Source: JBKPNZ01 sp046732895
GTDB taxonomy: Bacteria > Actinomycetota > Thermoleophilia > Solirubrobacterales > 70-9
Direction: 5' to 3'
Length of the DNA: 64,000 nt
NCBI GenBank assembly: GCA_046732895.1
Contig: JBKPNZ010000024.1
Span: 1-64,000, forward strand
The position numbers and the translations under genes are program-made. A model generated the notes under the pieces. The model did not search any database. It had not been told where the DNA came from and saw only the letters and a program-made list of their open reading frames with translations. Shown piece after piece: positions 1-8,874 of the stretch (position 1 is its first letter; every line of letters begins with the position of its first letter).

Positions 1-906
1 CCCGAGGGCGAGACAGCTCCGGTCACGCCGCCGCCCGGTCGCCCGCCTCGGGGCGCGATCCACCGCCGGCGCCTCTTCGCGCTCTTCGGCCTGCTGTGCC
101 TCGCTTTCGTGGTGCTCGCGGTGGTCGTCATCGCCAAGCACGTCGGCGGCTCGAGCGAGCCCGCGGCACCTCCGCCGAAGGCGGAGAAGACGATCGACGT
201 GACGATCCCGGAGGGCTACCGGCGCTCGCAGATCGCAGACATCGCGAAGAAGGACGGGCTCAAGGGCGACTACGAAGAGGCGACCAAGAGCGTCAAGGGT
301 TTCGATCCGAACAAGTACGGCGCCGACAATCCCGACAGCCTGGAGGGCTTCCTGTTCCCCGCCACCTATGAGGTCTTCAAGAACGCGACGGTCGAGGACC
401 TGGTGGACAAGCAACTCGACGCCTTCAAGCAGAACATCGCCGGCGTGGACATGGACTACGCGAAGTCGAAGAACCTGACGAACTACGACGTGCTCACGAT
501 CGCGTCAATGATCCAGGCCGAGGCGGGCAACGAGGGCGAGATGGATCAGATCGGCGAGGTGATCTACAACCGGCTTTCGCAGGGGATCCCGCTCGGGATT
601 GACGCGACCATCCGTTACGCGACCGGCAATTACACGAAGCCGCTCACCGACTCGGAACTGGCGATCGGCTCCCCGTACAACACGCGCCTGAACGCCGGCC
701 TGCCGCCGGGCCCGATCGGCAACCCAGGCCTCGCCGCGATCGATGCAGCGGCGAATCCCGACCAGGGCAAGCTCCTCTACTTCGTCGCCAAGCCCGGCAC
801 CTGCGGCCACGCCTTCTTCGAGACCGAGTCGGAGTTCGAGGCCGCCGTTGCCCAGTACAACGCGGCCCGCGAGGCGAACGGCGGCAAGTCGCCCACCTCC
901 TGCTGA
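1..906 (+). CDS. mltG: Endolytic murein transglycosylase MltG, 5'-truncated by the window edge
   Basis: The reading frame is open from the first base and ends at 906, so the true start lies upstream; 301 residues are visible. MltG is a membrane-anchored lytic transglycosylase that cuts nascent glycan strands at the outer face of the membrane and so limits peptidoglycan chain length. One membrane segment is visible (about residues 25-50, after a basic RRRLFAL stretch). The YceG-type catalytic domain follows, with the catalytic glutamate expected in ASMIQAEAG (about residue 174) and the family signatures GIDATIRYA, SPYNTR and GLPPGPIGNPG. The stop is 17 bp before aroE, and the mltG-aroE order is common in Gram-positive bacteria. 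The identification is firm; only the start is unknown. Confidence 0.95.
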   Translation, partial: PEGETAPVTPPPGRPPRGAIHRRRLFALFGLLCLAFVVLAVVVIAKHVGGSSEPAAPPPKAEKTIDVTIPEGYRRSQIADIAKKDGLKGDYEEATKSVKGFDPNKYGADNPDSLEGFLFPATYEVFKNATVEDLVDKQLDAFKQNIAGVDMDYAKSKNLTNYDVLTIASMIQAEAGNEGEMDQIGEVIYNRLSQGIPLGIDATIRYATGNYTKPLTDSELAIGSPYNTRLNAGLPPGPIGNPGLAAIDAAANPDQGKLLYFVAKPGTCGHAFFETESEFEAAVAQYNAAREANGGKSPTSC

Positions 907-923
907 GCACCTAGCATCGGGCC

Positions 924-1739
924 ATGCCGAAGCTAGCCGTGCTGGGCCAGCCGATCTCGCACTCGCGCTCGCCCGCGATCCACAACGCGGCGCTCGAAGC
1001 GCTCGGCCTCACCCCGGAGTGGTCCTACGAGGCGGTCGAGCTGACGCCTGAGGAGTTCGAGGATCGCGTTCGCGCCATGCCTGCGGAGGGCTTCGCCGGC
1101 GCCAACGTGACGATTCCGCACAAGCTCGCCGCCCTGCGAGTGGCCGACACCGCCTCCGACGCCGCCGGCGAGATCGGGGCCGCCAACACGCTCAGCTTCA
1201 CCGACGGCGTAATCGCGGCCGACAACACCGACGCCACCGGCTTCCTGGAGGCGCTGCCGCGCTCGCCCGCGGGAATGCGGGCCGTGGTGCTCGGCGCGGG
1301 CGGCGCCGCCCGCGCCGTCGTCTGGGCGCTGCTGCGCGCCGGCGCAGGGGTTTCCGTCTGGAATCGCACTCAAGCGCGTGGCGAGGAACTCGCGATGGAG
1401 ATGGGGGCCACCCCTATTCCACATGAGGACCAGGTACCAGCCGCCGGCTACGAGCTCCTCGTGAACACCACATCCGTGGGTCTTGCAGGCACGGATCCGG
1501 CCGGAGGTGACGACCTAAAGGCGCTTCACGTCGATGCCGATGCCCTGAACGAGACACATACGGTGGTGGACCTGGTCTACGGGCCGGACGAGACGCCGCT
1601 CGCAACCGCCGCCAGACGGCGGGGCGCGCGCGTCGTCGACGGTCTTGACGTCCTCGTCCACCAAGGGGCCGCCTCCCTACGCATCTGGACCGGAATGGAC
1701 CCGCCGATCGAGACGATGAAAAGGGCGGCGCGCCGGTGA
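924..1739 (+). CDS. aroE: Shikimate dehydrogenase
   Basis: This 271-residue protein reduces 3-dehydroshikimate to shikimate with NADPH, the fourth step of chorismate synthesis, in the cytoplasm. The substrate domain shows SHSRSPAIHN near the N-terminus, ANVTIPHK with the catalytic lysine and ADNTDATGF with the catalytic aspartate. The cofactor domain has the glycine-rich VLGAGGAARAV followed by NRT, and LLVNTTSVGL. Length and motif order match ordinary AroE. It lies between mltG and the pilus ATPase gene pilB, which starts 4 bp after its stop, so aroE and the first pilus genes are probably co-transcribed. The other chorismate genes of the window (aroC, aroKB, aroQ) lie on the far side of the pilus locus. 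Confidence 0.96.
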   Translation: MPKLAVLGQPISHSRSPAIHNAALEALGLTPEWSYEAVELTPEEFEDRVRAMPAEGFAGANVTIPHKLAALRVADTASDAAGEIGAANTLSFTDGVIAADNTDATGFLEALPRSPAGMRAVVLGAGGAARAVVWALLRAGAGVSVWNRTQARGEELAMEMGATPIPHEDQVPAAGYELLVNTTSVGLAGTDPAGGDDLKALHVDADALNETHTVVDLVYGPDETPLATAARRRGARVVDGLDVLVHQGAASLRIWTGMDPPIETMKRAARR

Positions 1740-1743
1740 TCCG

Positions 1744-3540
1744 ATGCCAATCGACAAGCGCCCCGGATATCTGAGACCAGTTCCCGCCGCCGGCGAGGCC
1801 AGCGCGGCCACCGCCGAGACGCTCGACACCCCCCAAGGCGGCACCCCGGGCCTGACGCCACCGCGCGGTCACGGGCGCTCGGCCCTGTTCATCACGGACC
1901 TCATCGTCGAGCTTGGCTATGCGAGCCGCGAGCGAGTCGAGGAGGTCGTGAACGAGGCGCGCATGGCCGGCCGGGCGCCCGAGACGCTTCTGCTCGAGCA
2001 CAGCGTGATCGACGGGGATCAGCTCTCCCGCGCGATCGCCGAGCGCTACGGCCTCGACCACGTCGACCTGAACGCCTACCACGTGGATATGGGCGCCGCC
2101 AACCTCATCACCGGTGATGCGGCGCGCCGTTACGAGGCGCTGCCTGTGGGCTACGTGAACGAAGGCACACTGCTGGTCGCGATGGCCGACCCCGCGAACG
2201 TTCTGGCCATCGACGACATCCAGATGATGACCGGCTTCAGCTGCAAGGTCGCCGTCGCAGCGCCGGAGGACATCGAGGCCCAGATCCGCCGCCTGAACAC
2301 GCTCGAGAGCGCTGTCAGCGAAGCGGTGGAGGACGAGGAGGACGAGGGCGGGCTGGCGGATGTCAGCGAGTTGCGCGAGTCCGCCGAGGATGCCCCCGTG
2401 ATCAAGCTCGTCTACTCGATCCTCGGGCAAGCCGCGAACGAGGGCGCCTCCGACATCCACTTCGAACCCTCCGAACATGACATGCGAGTGCGCTTCCGCG
2501 TCGATGGCGTTCTCTATGAGGCGGCCCACGTGCCGAGGCGCATGGTCTCCGGCGTGATCTCCCGCGTCAAGATCATGAGCGAGCTCGACATCGCCGAGAA
2601 GCGGGTGCCCCAGGACGGCCGCGTCAGCGTGAACGTCGAAAACCGCCGCGTCGATCTGCGCATCACGACGCTGCCGACACAGCGCGGCGAGGGCGCGACG
2701 ATCCGCATTCTCGACAAGGAACAGGCAATGCACACCCTCGACGACCTCGGCCTTGACGGCGAGGGGCGCCTTCGCTTCGAGCATGCCTTCCAACAGGCCC
2801 ACGGGGCCGTGCTCGTGACCGGGCCGACGGGATCGGGCAAGTCCACAACGCTCTACGCAGCACTGAATGAGATCAACGCGGTCGAGAAGAAGATCATCAC
2901 GATCGAGGACCCGGTCGAGTATCAGCTCGACGGGATCAACCAGATGAACGTGAACCGCAAGGCGGGGCTCACCTTTGCCTCGGGTCTGCGCTCCATGCTG
3001 CGCGCGGACCCCGATGTGATCATGGTCGGTGAGATCCGCGACGCGGAGACCGCACGGATCGCGATCGAGTCGGCGCTCACGGGCCACCTGGTGCTTTCAA
3101 CGCTGCACACGAACGACGCCCCGGGCACGATCATCCGCCTGTCAAAGATGGGCATCGAGAGCTTCCTCACTGCATCCGCGGTTGACTGCGTGATCGCTCA
3201 GCGCCTGGCGCGCAAGCTCTGCGCCCACTGCAAGCGCCGCACCGCGGTGCCGGCGAGCGCGATGGTCGAGGCCGGGTTCCGCGTGGGCGCGGATCTCGAG
3301 TGCTGGGAGCCCGTCGGCTGCGCGCGGTGCAATGGGTCCGGCTACAAGGGCCGGATCGGCCTTTTCTCGGTGATGGTGATGAGCGAGGAGATCAAGGACC
3401 TCACCGTGCAGAGCGCCCCTGATGCCGAGATCACGCGTGTTGCGCGCGAGCAGGGAATGTCCACGCTCCGTGAGGACGGCCTGCGCAAGGTTCGCGACGG
3501 CGTCACGTCTATTGCCGAGGTGGCGCGCGTCGCCAGCTGA
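1744..3540 (+). CDS. pilB: Type IV pilus extension ATPase PilB (GspE family)
   Basis: This 598-residue cytoplasmic hexameric ATPase powers assembly of pilin subunits. The N-terminal region (about residues 50-180) looks like an MshEN domain, a fold known in some relatives to bind cyclic-di-GMP. The ATPase core has Walker A GPTGSGKST (about residue 360), the Asp box IITIEDPVEY, Walker B DPDVIMVGEIRD and the His box TGHLVLSTLHT. Paired cysteines C493/C496 and C526/C529, in LCAHC and GCARC, form the zinc site typical of PilB/GspE and absent from PilT. The ATG follows the aroE stop by 4 bp. Presence of the zinc motif and the long N-terminal domain separates it clearly from the retraction ATPase encoded next. 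Confidence 0.95.
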   Translation: MPIDKRPGYLRPVPAAGEASAATAETLDTPQGGTPGLTPPRGHGRSALFITDLIVELGYASRERVEEVVNEARMAGRAPETLLLEHSVIDGDQLSRAIAERYGLDHVDLNAYHVDMGAANLITGDAARRYEALPVGYVNEGTLLVAMADPANVLAIDDIQMMTGFSCKVAVAAPEDIEAQIRRLNTLESAVSEAVEDEEDEGGLADVSELRESAEDAPVIKLVYSILGQAANEGASDIHFEPSEHDMRVRFRVDGVLYEAAHVPRRMVSGVISRVKIMSELDIAEKRVPQDGRVSVNVENRRVDLRITTLPTQRGEGATIRILDKEQAMHTLDDLGLDGEGRLRFEHAFQQAHGAVLVTGPTGSGKSTTLYAALNEINAVEKKIITIEDPVEYQLDGINQMNVNRKAGLTFASGLRSMLRADPDVIMVGEIRDAETARIAIESALTGHLVLSTLHTNDAPGTIIRLSKMGIESFLTASAVDCVIAQRLARKLCAHCKRRTAVPASAMVEAGFRVGADLECWEPVGCARCNGSGYKGRIGLFSVMVMSEEIKDLTVQSAPDAEITRVAREQGMSTLREDGLRKVRDGVTSIAEVARVAS

Positions 3541-3622
3541 CTCGGATCTCTCTGCCGCCTGCGTCCGGGCACGGGGACCGCGGTTAAAGCAAGTGGCCCA
3601 AGCCGACGATTAGGAACATGCG

Positions 3623-4735
3623 ATGAGCCTCGATTTCGCCGCCGTGCTTACGAAGATGGTCGATGTCCGGGCATCGGACGTCCATCTGACGCCTGGCTAC
3701 CCGCCGGCGATGCGTGTCCGCGGGCGCATTGCCGCCGTCGAGGGCTGCTCGCCGCTGACATCGCAGGAGACCCGCGACATCGTCTACTCGCTGCTCAATG
3801 ATTCGCAGCGCAAGCGCTTCGAGAACGAACTACAACTGGATTTCGCCTACGCGATCCCGAACGTAGCTCGCTTCCGCGTCAACTGCTTCTTTCAGCGTGG
3901 CGCGATCTCGGCCGCCTTTCGGCTGATCCCGGCAGAGATTGCGAGCCTAGAGTCGCTCGGCCTGCCCCTGGTCATGTCAGAGTTCACGCGCAAGCCGCGG
4001 GGGTTCGTACTCATCACCGGGCCCACGGGCTCCGGAAAGTCGACCAGCCTGGCGGCGCTCATCGACATGATCAACGAGGATCGCGAGGAGCACATCCTCA
4101 CGATCGAGGACCCGATCGAGTTCCTGCACGCCCACAAGAAGTGCATCGTGAACCAGAGGGAGATCGGCAGCGACGCCAAGGACTTCGCGTTCGCGCTCAA
4201 GTCCGCCCTTCGCGAAGACCCGGACGTGATCCTGGTGGGCGAGATGCGCGACCTGGAGACGATCTCGACAGCGCTGACGGCTGCGGAGACAGGCCACCTC
4301 GTCTTCGCCACCCTCCACACGCAATCGACGGCACAGACGATCGACCGCATCATCGACGTCTTCCCGCCACATCAGCAGCAGCAGGTGCGCATGCAGCTAT
4401 CGATCGCCCTCCAGGGGATCGTTACGCAGCAGCTCCTGCCGACGGCCGATGGCTCCAGCCGGATTGCTGCATGTGAGGTCTTGATCCCGACTCCGGCCGT
4501 CCGCAATTTGATCCGGGAGGGAAAGACACATCAGATCTATTCGGCGATCCAGACCTCTGGCTCCATCGGGATGCAGACCATGGACGCCCACCTGGCCCAG
4601 CTCGTGCGCATGGGCAAGATCACTCGGGCGCTCGCCGAGCAGCGCGCGTCCGTGCCCGAGGAGCTGAAGCGTCTTCTGGGCGGCGCCACAAATGGGATGC
4701 CGGCACAGACGCCCGCGCCGATGAGCACCGGCTGA
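3623..4735 (+). CDS. pilT: Type IV pilus retraction ATPase PilT
   Basis: This 370-residue protein is the ATPase that disassembles the pilus and drives retraction. It lacks the MshEN-like region and zinc cysteines of PilB. It begins with the PAS-like ASDVHLTPGYPPAMRVRG, then has Walker A GPTGSGKST (about residue 133), ILTIEDPIEF, Walker B DPDVILVGEMRD and the His box TGHLVFATLHT. A C-terminal IREGKTHQIYSAIQTS region is characteristic of PilT. An ATG five bases upstream (3618) meets a stop at once, so 3623 is the start. It sits 82 bp after pilB and 7 bp before pilC. A retraction motor suggests twitching, surface sensing or DNA uptake rather than only static fimbriae. Confidence 0.95.
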   Translation: MSLDFAAVLTKMVDVRASDVHLTPGYPPAMRVRGRIAAVEGCSPLTSQETRDIVYSLLNDSQRKRFENELQLDFAYAIPNVARFRVNCFFQRGAISAAFRLIPAEIASLESLGLPLVMSEFTRKPRGFVLITGPTGSGKSTSLAALIDMINEDREEHILTIEDPIEFLHAHKKCIVNQREIGSDAKDFAFALKSALREDPDVILVGEMRDLETISTALTAAETGHLVFATLHTQSTAQTIDRIIDVFPPHQQQQVRMQLSIALQGIVTQQLLPTADGSSRIAACEVLIPTPAVRNLIREGKTHQIYSAIQTSGSIGMQTMDAHLAQLVRMGKITRALAEQRASVPEELKRLLGGATNGMPAQTPAPMSTG

Positions 4736-4742
4736 GGAAGCC

Positions 4743-5975
4743 GTGGGAACGTTCGCATTCAGGGCAGTCGATCTTGCGGGAGTCCCCGCCCGAGGCGAGC
4801 TGGAGGCGTCCTCCAAGGCTCAGGTGACCGAGCAGCTGCGCCAGCGCGGGCTGATCGTCTTGGACGTCACCGAGAACAGGGAGGCGTTCAAGCTCGAAAG
4901 CGTCTTCCAGCGCTTCAAGAGCGTCAACCTGCGCAACCTCTCCATCTTCTCGCGGCAGTTCGCCACGCTGGTCGCCTCCGGCATGCCGATGCTGCGCTCG
5001 CTCTATACGCTGGAGGACCAGACCGAAGACGAGATGCTGAAGCCGGTCATCGGCGCTGTGCGCGCCGACGTCGAGGCAGGTAGCTCGCTCCACCAGGCTA
5101 TGGAAAACCAGCCCGGCGTATTCGACCCTCTCTATCGCTCCATGGTTCGCGCCGGCGAGGGCTCCGGCCGCCTCGAGGAAATCTTGGAGCGGGTGGCACA
5201 TCAGCTCGAGAAAATGGATGCGCTGCGGCGCCAGGTGAAGTCGGCGATGTGGTACCCCGCAGTGGTCTTCAGCCTGGCCCTCGTCGTGATGATCGTGGTG
5301 GTCACGTTCATCGTCCCGGTGTTCGTGGGCATCTTCAACGAGATCGCCGCCGATTACCCCGAAGAGGACACGGCGCTGCCACTGCCTACGCAGATCACGG
5401 TGGCGGTCTCGGACTTCATCACCGGCAAGTGGTTCGTACTGATCCCTTGCATCGCCCTGTCCGTGTACGGGTTTCTTCGTTGGAAGAAGACCGAGCGCGG
5501 GCAGGCCCAGTGGGATCAGTTCAAACTACGAATCCCGCGCATCGGGGACGTCGTACAGAAGGTGGCCCTCGCCCGCTGGTCCCGCACGTTCGCGGGCGCC
5601 ATTTCGGCAGGCGTTCCGATGCTGCAGGCGATTCAGATCGCCGGTGAGACTGCCGGCAACGCAGTCATCCACGAGGCGATGGACGACGTCTATGACTCGG
5701 TCAAGCGCGGCGGCTCGATCTCGAAGCCGCTTGCTGATCACGAAGTCTTCCCGCCGATGGTCTCGCACATGGTTTCCGTGGGCGAGGAGTCGGGTCAGCT
5801 CGAAACGATGCTCGAGAAGGTCGCCGACTTCTATGAAGCTGAGGTGGATGCGAAGATCAAGGCTCTCACCTCGCTGATCGAGCCCCTCATGATCATGATC
5901 GTGGGAGGCGTCGTCGGCTTCATCGTGATCTCGATGTATCTGCCGATCTTCAGCCTCTACGACAAGATCCGCTGA
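4743..5975 (+). CDS. pilC: Type IV pilus inner-membrane platform protein PilC (GspF family)
   Basis: This 410-residue membrane protein is the platform that couples the ATPases to pilin insertion. It has the N-terminal GTFAFRAVDLAG motif and two homologous GspF domains, one beginning near FSRQFATLVASGMPML and the second near LARWSRTFAGAISAGVPML. Hydrophobic segments lie around residues 170-200, 220-240 and 375-405, the usual three of the family. The start is GTG at 4743, seven bases after pilT. The operon appears to stop after it: a GC-rich dyad follows and the next gene is on the other strand. Confidence 0.94.
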   Translation: MGTFAFRAVDLAGVPARGELEASSKAQVTEQLRQRGLIVLDVTENREAFKLESVFQRFKSVNLRNLSIFSRQFATLVASGMPMLRSLYTLEDQTEDEMLKPVIGAVRADVEAGSSLHQAMENQPGVFDPLYRSMVRAGEGSGRLEEILERVAHQLEKMDALRRQVKSAMWYPAVVFSLALVVMIVVVTFIVPVFVGIFNEIAADYPEEDTALPLPTQITVAVSDFITGKWFVLIPCIALSVYGFLRWKKTERGQAQWDQFKLRIPRIGDVVQKVALARWSRTFAGAISAGVPMLQAIQIAGETAGNAVIHEAMDDVYDSVKRGGSISKPLADHEVFPPMVSHMVSVGEESGQLETMLEKVADFYEAEVDAKIKALTSLIEPLMIMIVGGVVGFIVISMYLPIFSLYDKIR

Positions 5976-5978
5976 GCA

Positions 5979-5998
5979 CCGCCCGCCTAAGCGGGTGG
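5979..5998. terminator. Candidate bidirectional terminator between convergent genes
   Basis: CCGCCCGC and GCGGGTGG pair around a CTAA loop (one G-T pair) just after the pilC stop and before the end of the convergent gene at 6027. There is no clear T tract, so termination is inferred from position and stem strength. Confidence 0.5.
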
Positions 5999-6026
5999 GT
6001 CACGTGATGAGCGCGCTCCTCCGACC

Positions 6027-6443
6027 CTAGGCGCGACGGCTGATCACGATCCGCCCGACGACCCGTCCGGAGCTCAGCAGGCGGACCCCGAAGCGTCCGC
6101 GGCGGTCGGCGAAGATGTCGAACAGGGCTGGGGCGCTGCGGTCGACTGCCTCGACGAGGCCGAAGCCGTCGAGCTTTACCTGGTCGGAGCGACTGGAGAC
6201 CACCCTAAGGCGGAGCTGATCGCCCACGTGGAGCTTGACTGGTGGCCGCGAACGCTCCGCGCTCATCGTCGCCGTAACCAGCCTGCCTCGGGTGCGATCA
6301 GGCTCGGCCGAGCGCGTCGTAGTGCTCGACGTGGTCGTGCTGTCTGTGCCGATCGGTCGCCGGGGAGCCGGCACGAGCACGGCGGCGACCGTGGAGAGCA
6401 CGAGCATGACCACGAGGACGGCGACAAGGCGGCGGGCAGCCAT
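6027..6443 (-). CDS. Hypothetical membrane-anchored or secreted small protein
   Basis: No family is recognised with certainty. The 138-residue product starts with MAARRLVAVLVVMLVLSTVAAVL in form: two arginines and then one hydrophobic segment, so it is exported or anchored. A Ser/Thr/Arg-rich linker follows. The C-terminal 75 residues contain VGDQLRLRVVSS and GRFGVRLLSSGRVVGRIV, a beta-rich pattern resembling cupredoxin-like domains but without visible copper ligands. It is the only gene on the minus strand inside the pilus locus, convergent with pilC and divergent from the pilin leader. A link with pili is suggested only by position. Confidence 0.6.
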   Translation of the reverse strand: MAARRLVAVLVVMLVLSTVAAVLVPAPRRPIGTDSTTTSSTTTRSAEPDRTRGRLVTATMSAERSRPPVKLHVGDQLRLRVVSSRSDQVKLDGFGLVEAVDRSAPALFDIFADRRGRFGVRLLSSGRVVGRIVISRRA

Positions 6444-6598
6444 GCCGCGGGTTAGGTGCCCGCCATCGGACGTGCGTCCAGTAGGGGCCAGCCCCTAGGC
6501 GTGCATGAGCCGCGCCACTCACTCATGCGTCCAGAAATGTCCCAATCCGCTCTAAAGGCGCGCCTGTCCGGGACCGATAGAGGGTCCCGTAAGGGCCA
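6444..6598. other. Intergenic promoter region between the minus-strand gene and the pilin riboswitch
   Basis: The full gap 6444-6762 holds no gene. This first part must carry the promoters for both divergent units. A small dyad, GGACC...GGTCC around a GATAGAG loop (about 6571-6587), lies just upstream of the aptamer. I cannot assign -35/-10 boxes with confidence in DNA this GC-rich. Confidence 0.4.
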
Positions 6599-6693
6599 GT
6601 GTCCCGGTGATAAAAGGCAAACTCGGTGCAAGCCGGGGGCGCAAAGCCACAGGACTCTCGCAAGGGAGTTGGCTGGGTTACCGCCGGGGTCAC
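6599..6693 (+). promoter_or_regulatory. Cyclic-di-GMP class I riboswitch aptamer (GEMM-I) before the major pilin gene
   Basis: The segment follows the GEMM-I layout. P1 is formed by GTGTCCCGG (6599-6607) with CCGGGGTCAC (6684-6693), allowing one mismatch and one bulge. The conserved GGCAAAC strand comes next, then P2 as CTCGGT and GCCGGG closed by a GCAA tetraloop. The invariant GCGCAAAGCC joining strand follows, then P3 with ACTCTCGCAAGGGAGT, and the 3' signature GGGTTACCG. Such aptamers bind c-di-GMP and are known to control pilin, motility and adhesion genes. About 70 nt separate the aptamer from the pilin ATG, with no U-rich terminator, so control at translation or by an unseen alternative fold is more likely. 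Aptamer class is called from motif matching, not a covariance search. Confidence 0.88.
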
Positions 6694-6747
6694 AAAAAGA
6701 CTTCCGATGGCTGATGGTCACGGGGCTCTGGCAAGGAAAAGGAACCC

Positions 6748-6754
6748 AAGGAGG
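6748..6754 (+). promoter_or_regulatory. Strong Shine-Dalgarno of the major pilin gene
   Basis: AAGGAGG lies 8 nt before the ATG at 6763, the best ribosome site in the pilus locus and consistent with a highly expressed subunit. It runs into the palindrome GGGTACCC (6753-6760), so pairing there could hide the site; this could be the output of the riboswitch upstream. Confidence 0.6.
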
Positions 6755-6762
6755 GTACCCCC

Positions 6763-7212
6763 ATGATCCAGAAGCTCCGCGAACGGAGTTCAAGCGAAGG
6801 CGGTTTCACCCTGGTGGAGCTGCTGGTCGTCATGCTGATCCTCGGACTGCTGGCGGCAATCGCGATCCCGTCGTTCTTCAACCAGCGCGATAAGGCCAAG
6901 GACTCCAGCGCAAAGGAAGCCGTCCGTACCGCGCAGACGGCGATGGAGACGTACTCCACCGACCACAACGGCAGCTACTCACTGGCTGACGAGGCTGCGT
7001 TGGTGAATATCGAGCCAACGCTGAACGACGTCAACTCAGACGGTCGCTTGCATGTTGACGAGGCTACCGACACTGCCTACACGATCACGGTCGACTCGAC
7101 CAACACGCCGAACACGTTCAGCATCGCGCGTGACGCTGACGGCAACCTGACGTACGACTGCGAGGAGCCCGATAACGACGGCTGCCCGTCGGGTGGCTGG
7201 GGCGGCGAGTAA
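6763..7212 (+). CDS. Major type IV pilin (prepilin)
   Basis: The 149-residue product has a short basic leader ending in GG, then the type III prepilin signal FTLVELLVVMLILGLLAAIA with the key glutamate at +5. PilD-type peptidase should cut before the phenylalanine at about residue 15. The alpha helix continues to about residue 60. The C-terminal domain is acidic and has a cysteine pair (DCEEPDNDGC) that could form the usual disulfide loop. Its own riboswitch, strong ribosome site and downstream terminator mark it as the major subunit, expressed separately from the assembly genes on either side. Confidence 0.93.
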   Translation: MIQKLRERSSSEGGFTLVELLVVMLILGLLAAIAIPSFFNQRDKAKDSSAKEAVRTAQTAMETYSTDHNGSYSLADEAALVNIEPTLNDVNSDGRLHVDEATDTAYTITVDSTNTPNTFSIARDADGNLTYDCEEPDNDGCPSGGWGGE

Positions 7213-7264
7213 GCGCCAATCCGAAACAACGGACCTCCCAGTCTGAATCCAGACCGGGACGAAG

Positions 7265-7300
7265 CGAAGGGCGGGCCGCTAAGGCCCGCCCTTCGTCGTT
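7265..7300 (+). terminator. Strong intrinsic terminator after the major pilin gene
   Basis: A perfect 13-bp stem, CGAAGGGCGGGCC (7265-7277) with GGCCCGCCCTTCG (7283-7295), closes a GCTAA loop and is followed by TCGTT. It isolates the pilin transcript from the minor pilin genes downstream. Confidence 0.85.
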
Positions 7301-7391
7301 CCGTGGCTGCGCGGCACGCCTGCACGAACCTATGAATCCGCGGTCATCCCACTCAAGGCTTGACGCCATCCGCCGATGTAACGGCAGACGC

Positions 7392-8867
7392 ATGCGCGCT
7401 CCAGCCCACAATCCGCCCCGACCGCGCCGCCGCCGCGTGAGCGACGAGCACGGCTTCGCTACCGCGACTGTGCTGCTCATGATGCTGGCGGCCTTCGCGG
7501 TCGTGACGGTCAGCGTCACCGCTTCGATTGACGCCCAACACGGCACGATCCGAGACCAGCGCACTAAGTCGGCTTTTGGCGTGGCCGAGGCCGGTGTTGC
7601 GCAGGCTCTCCTGAACTACAACGGCGGCTTCTCCCCTGCCGACACGAGTCCCTGTCTGACGCCGGTCGGCAACCCGGCAAACACCGTCCAGCCGCGCGTG
7701 ACGCAGAATGACGGGTGGTGCGCAGCCGTCACCGGCACCAGCGAATCCGGCACCTTCAGCTACCAGGTCTGCCCCCGGTGGTCCGAATCAACACAGACGT
7801 GTCTGACGAGCGGCGCGGCCACCGGCGCTCTGAACATCGTCTCCAGCGGGGCCGCGAACGGGGTGGGCCGGCGTATCGACGTCATCGCGAAATCGGCCGG
7901 CGGCTCGCAGATCTTCCTCGACGCCGGGGTGAAGTCCCAGACCAACATCACCCTCGACTCGAACGCCGAGATTCACTCGCCATCGTCGGCCGGCGGCAAC
8001 ATTGCGCTCGCTTCGACGAGCACTAGGCTGTGCGGAACATCGACCGTGGGACCCAGCGGAACGGCCACGGGCACCGGCCTCTACACCAGCGATGTGGATT
8101 GCCTCCCTCCGGCCCTGAGCCTTTCGAGTGTCGGCCATCAGACCGTGAGCCTGCCCCCGGTCAACCAGGGCGATGCGGGTACCGTCAACGACAACTGCCG
8201 GATTCGGGCCGCTGTCACCGGAACCGCCTCCTGCACAGGGGGGGATTTCAGGGATCTGATCAGCGGCAGCACCAACAACGTCTCCTGGAATCCGGCCACG
8301 CGCGTCCTCGATCTCTCGGGTCAGAAGACATCGCTGACACTCACCGGGAAGACCTACAGCTTCTGCCGGCTCACGATGTCGCAGAACTCATCGCTTTACG
8401 TCGCTGCCACGAACCCCAAGGTCAGCATTTTCTTCGACTCGCCGGAGGCCTGCGGCCTGCCGCCCTACAACACCACGACCGGCACCCTCCAGAAGGCGAC
8501 TGCTCAGATGTACTTGGAGAGCAATACGCGCATCACTGCGGCCAACGGCCAGGCGCTCGGGCTCTACTTCGTCGGCTCGCCAACGATCCGGACCGGCGTG
8601 CTGATGAGCAGCAATAGCGACGGCAACGCAAGCTGCGTGCAGAACTTCGTCATCTACGCGCCCCTGACCGACATCGAACTGAACTCGAACTCGACGTACT
8701 GCGGCGCGATCGCAGGCAAGTCCATCCGCATGGACTCAAACGCGAGGTTCCTCACCAACGACAACGCGCGCTCAGTCATCCTCCCTGGTGGTTCGCCTCA
8801 TTATGTGAAGAGCAAGTTCGTCGATTGCGCTGCGGCGTCGTCATCGCCTCCGAACGCCGGGTGTTGA
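7392..8867 (+). CDS. Large PilX-like minor prepilin
   Basis: The protein (491 residues from this start) has a basic leader, an HG|FATATVLLMMLAAFAVV signal and a long exported domain rich in Ser, Thr, Asn and cysteine pairs. The signal lacks the usual Glu at +5, as in PilX-type minor pilins that prime assembly or modulate adhesion. The C-terminal half resembles the beta-rich, Asn/Ser-rich tip domains of large minor pilins. The start is uncertain: ATG at 7332, ATG at 7392 and GTG at 7437 are all in frame, and none has a clear ribosome site; the GTG would leave the shortest, most typical leader. It lies 7 bp before the next prepilin gene. Confidence 0.75.
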   Translation: MRAPAHNPPRPRRRRVSDEHGFATATVLLMMLAAFAVVTVSVTASIDAQHGTIRDQRTKSAFGVAEAGVAQALLNYNGGFSPADTSPCLTPVGNPANTVQPRVTQNDGWCAAVTGTSESGTFSYQVCPRWSESTQTCLTSGAATGALNIVSSGAANGVGRRIDVIAKSAGGSQIFLDAGVKSQTNITLDSNAEIHSPSSAGGNIALASTSTRLCGTSTVGPSGTATGTGLYTSDVDCLPPALSLSSVGHQTVSLPPVNQGDAGTVNDNCRIRAAVTGTASCTGGDFRDLISGSTNNVSWNPATRVLDLSGQKTSLTLTGKTYSFCRLTMSQNSSLYVAATNPKVSIFFDSPEACGLPPYNTTTGTLQKATAQMYLESNTRITAANGQALGLYFVGSPTIRTGVLMSSNSDGNASCVQNFVIYAPLTDIELNSNSTYCGAIAGKSIRMDSNARFLTNDNARSVILPGGSPHYVKSKFVDCAAASSSPPNAGC

Positions 8868-8874
8868 GCGCACC

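Noticed and set aside
1414..3087. 557-codon open frame on the minus strand
   Set aside because: It lies antisense to pilB, whose motifs are complete; long mirror frames are expected in DNA of this GC content.
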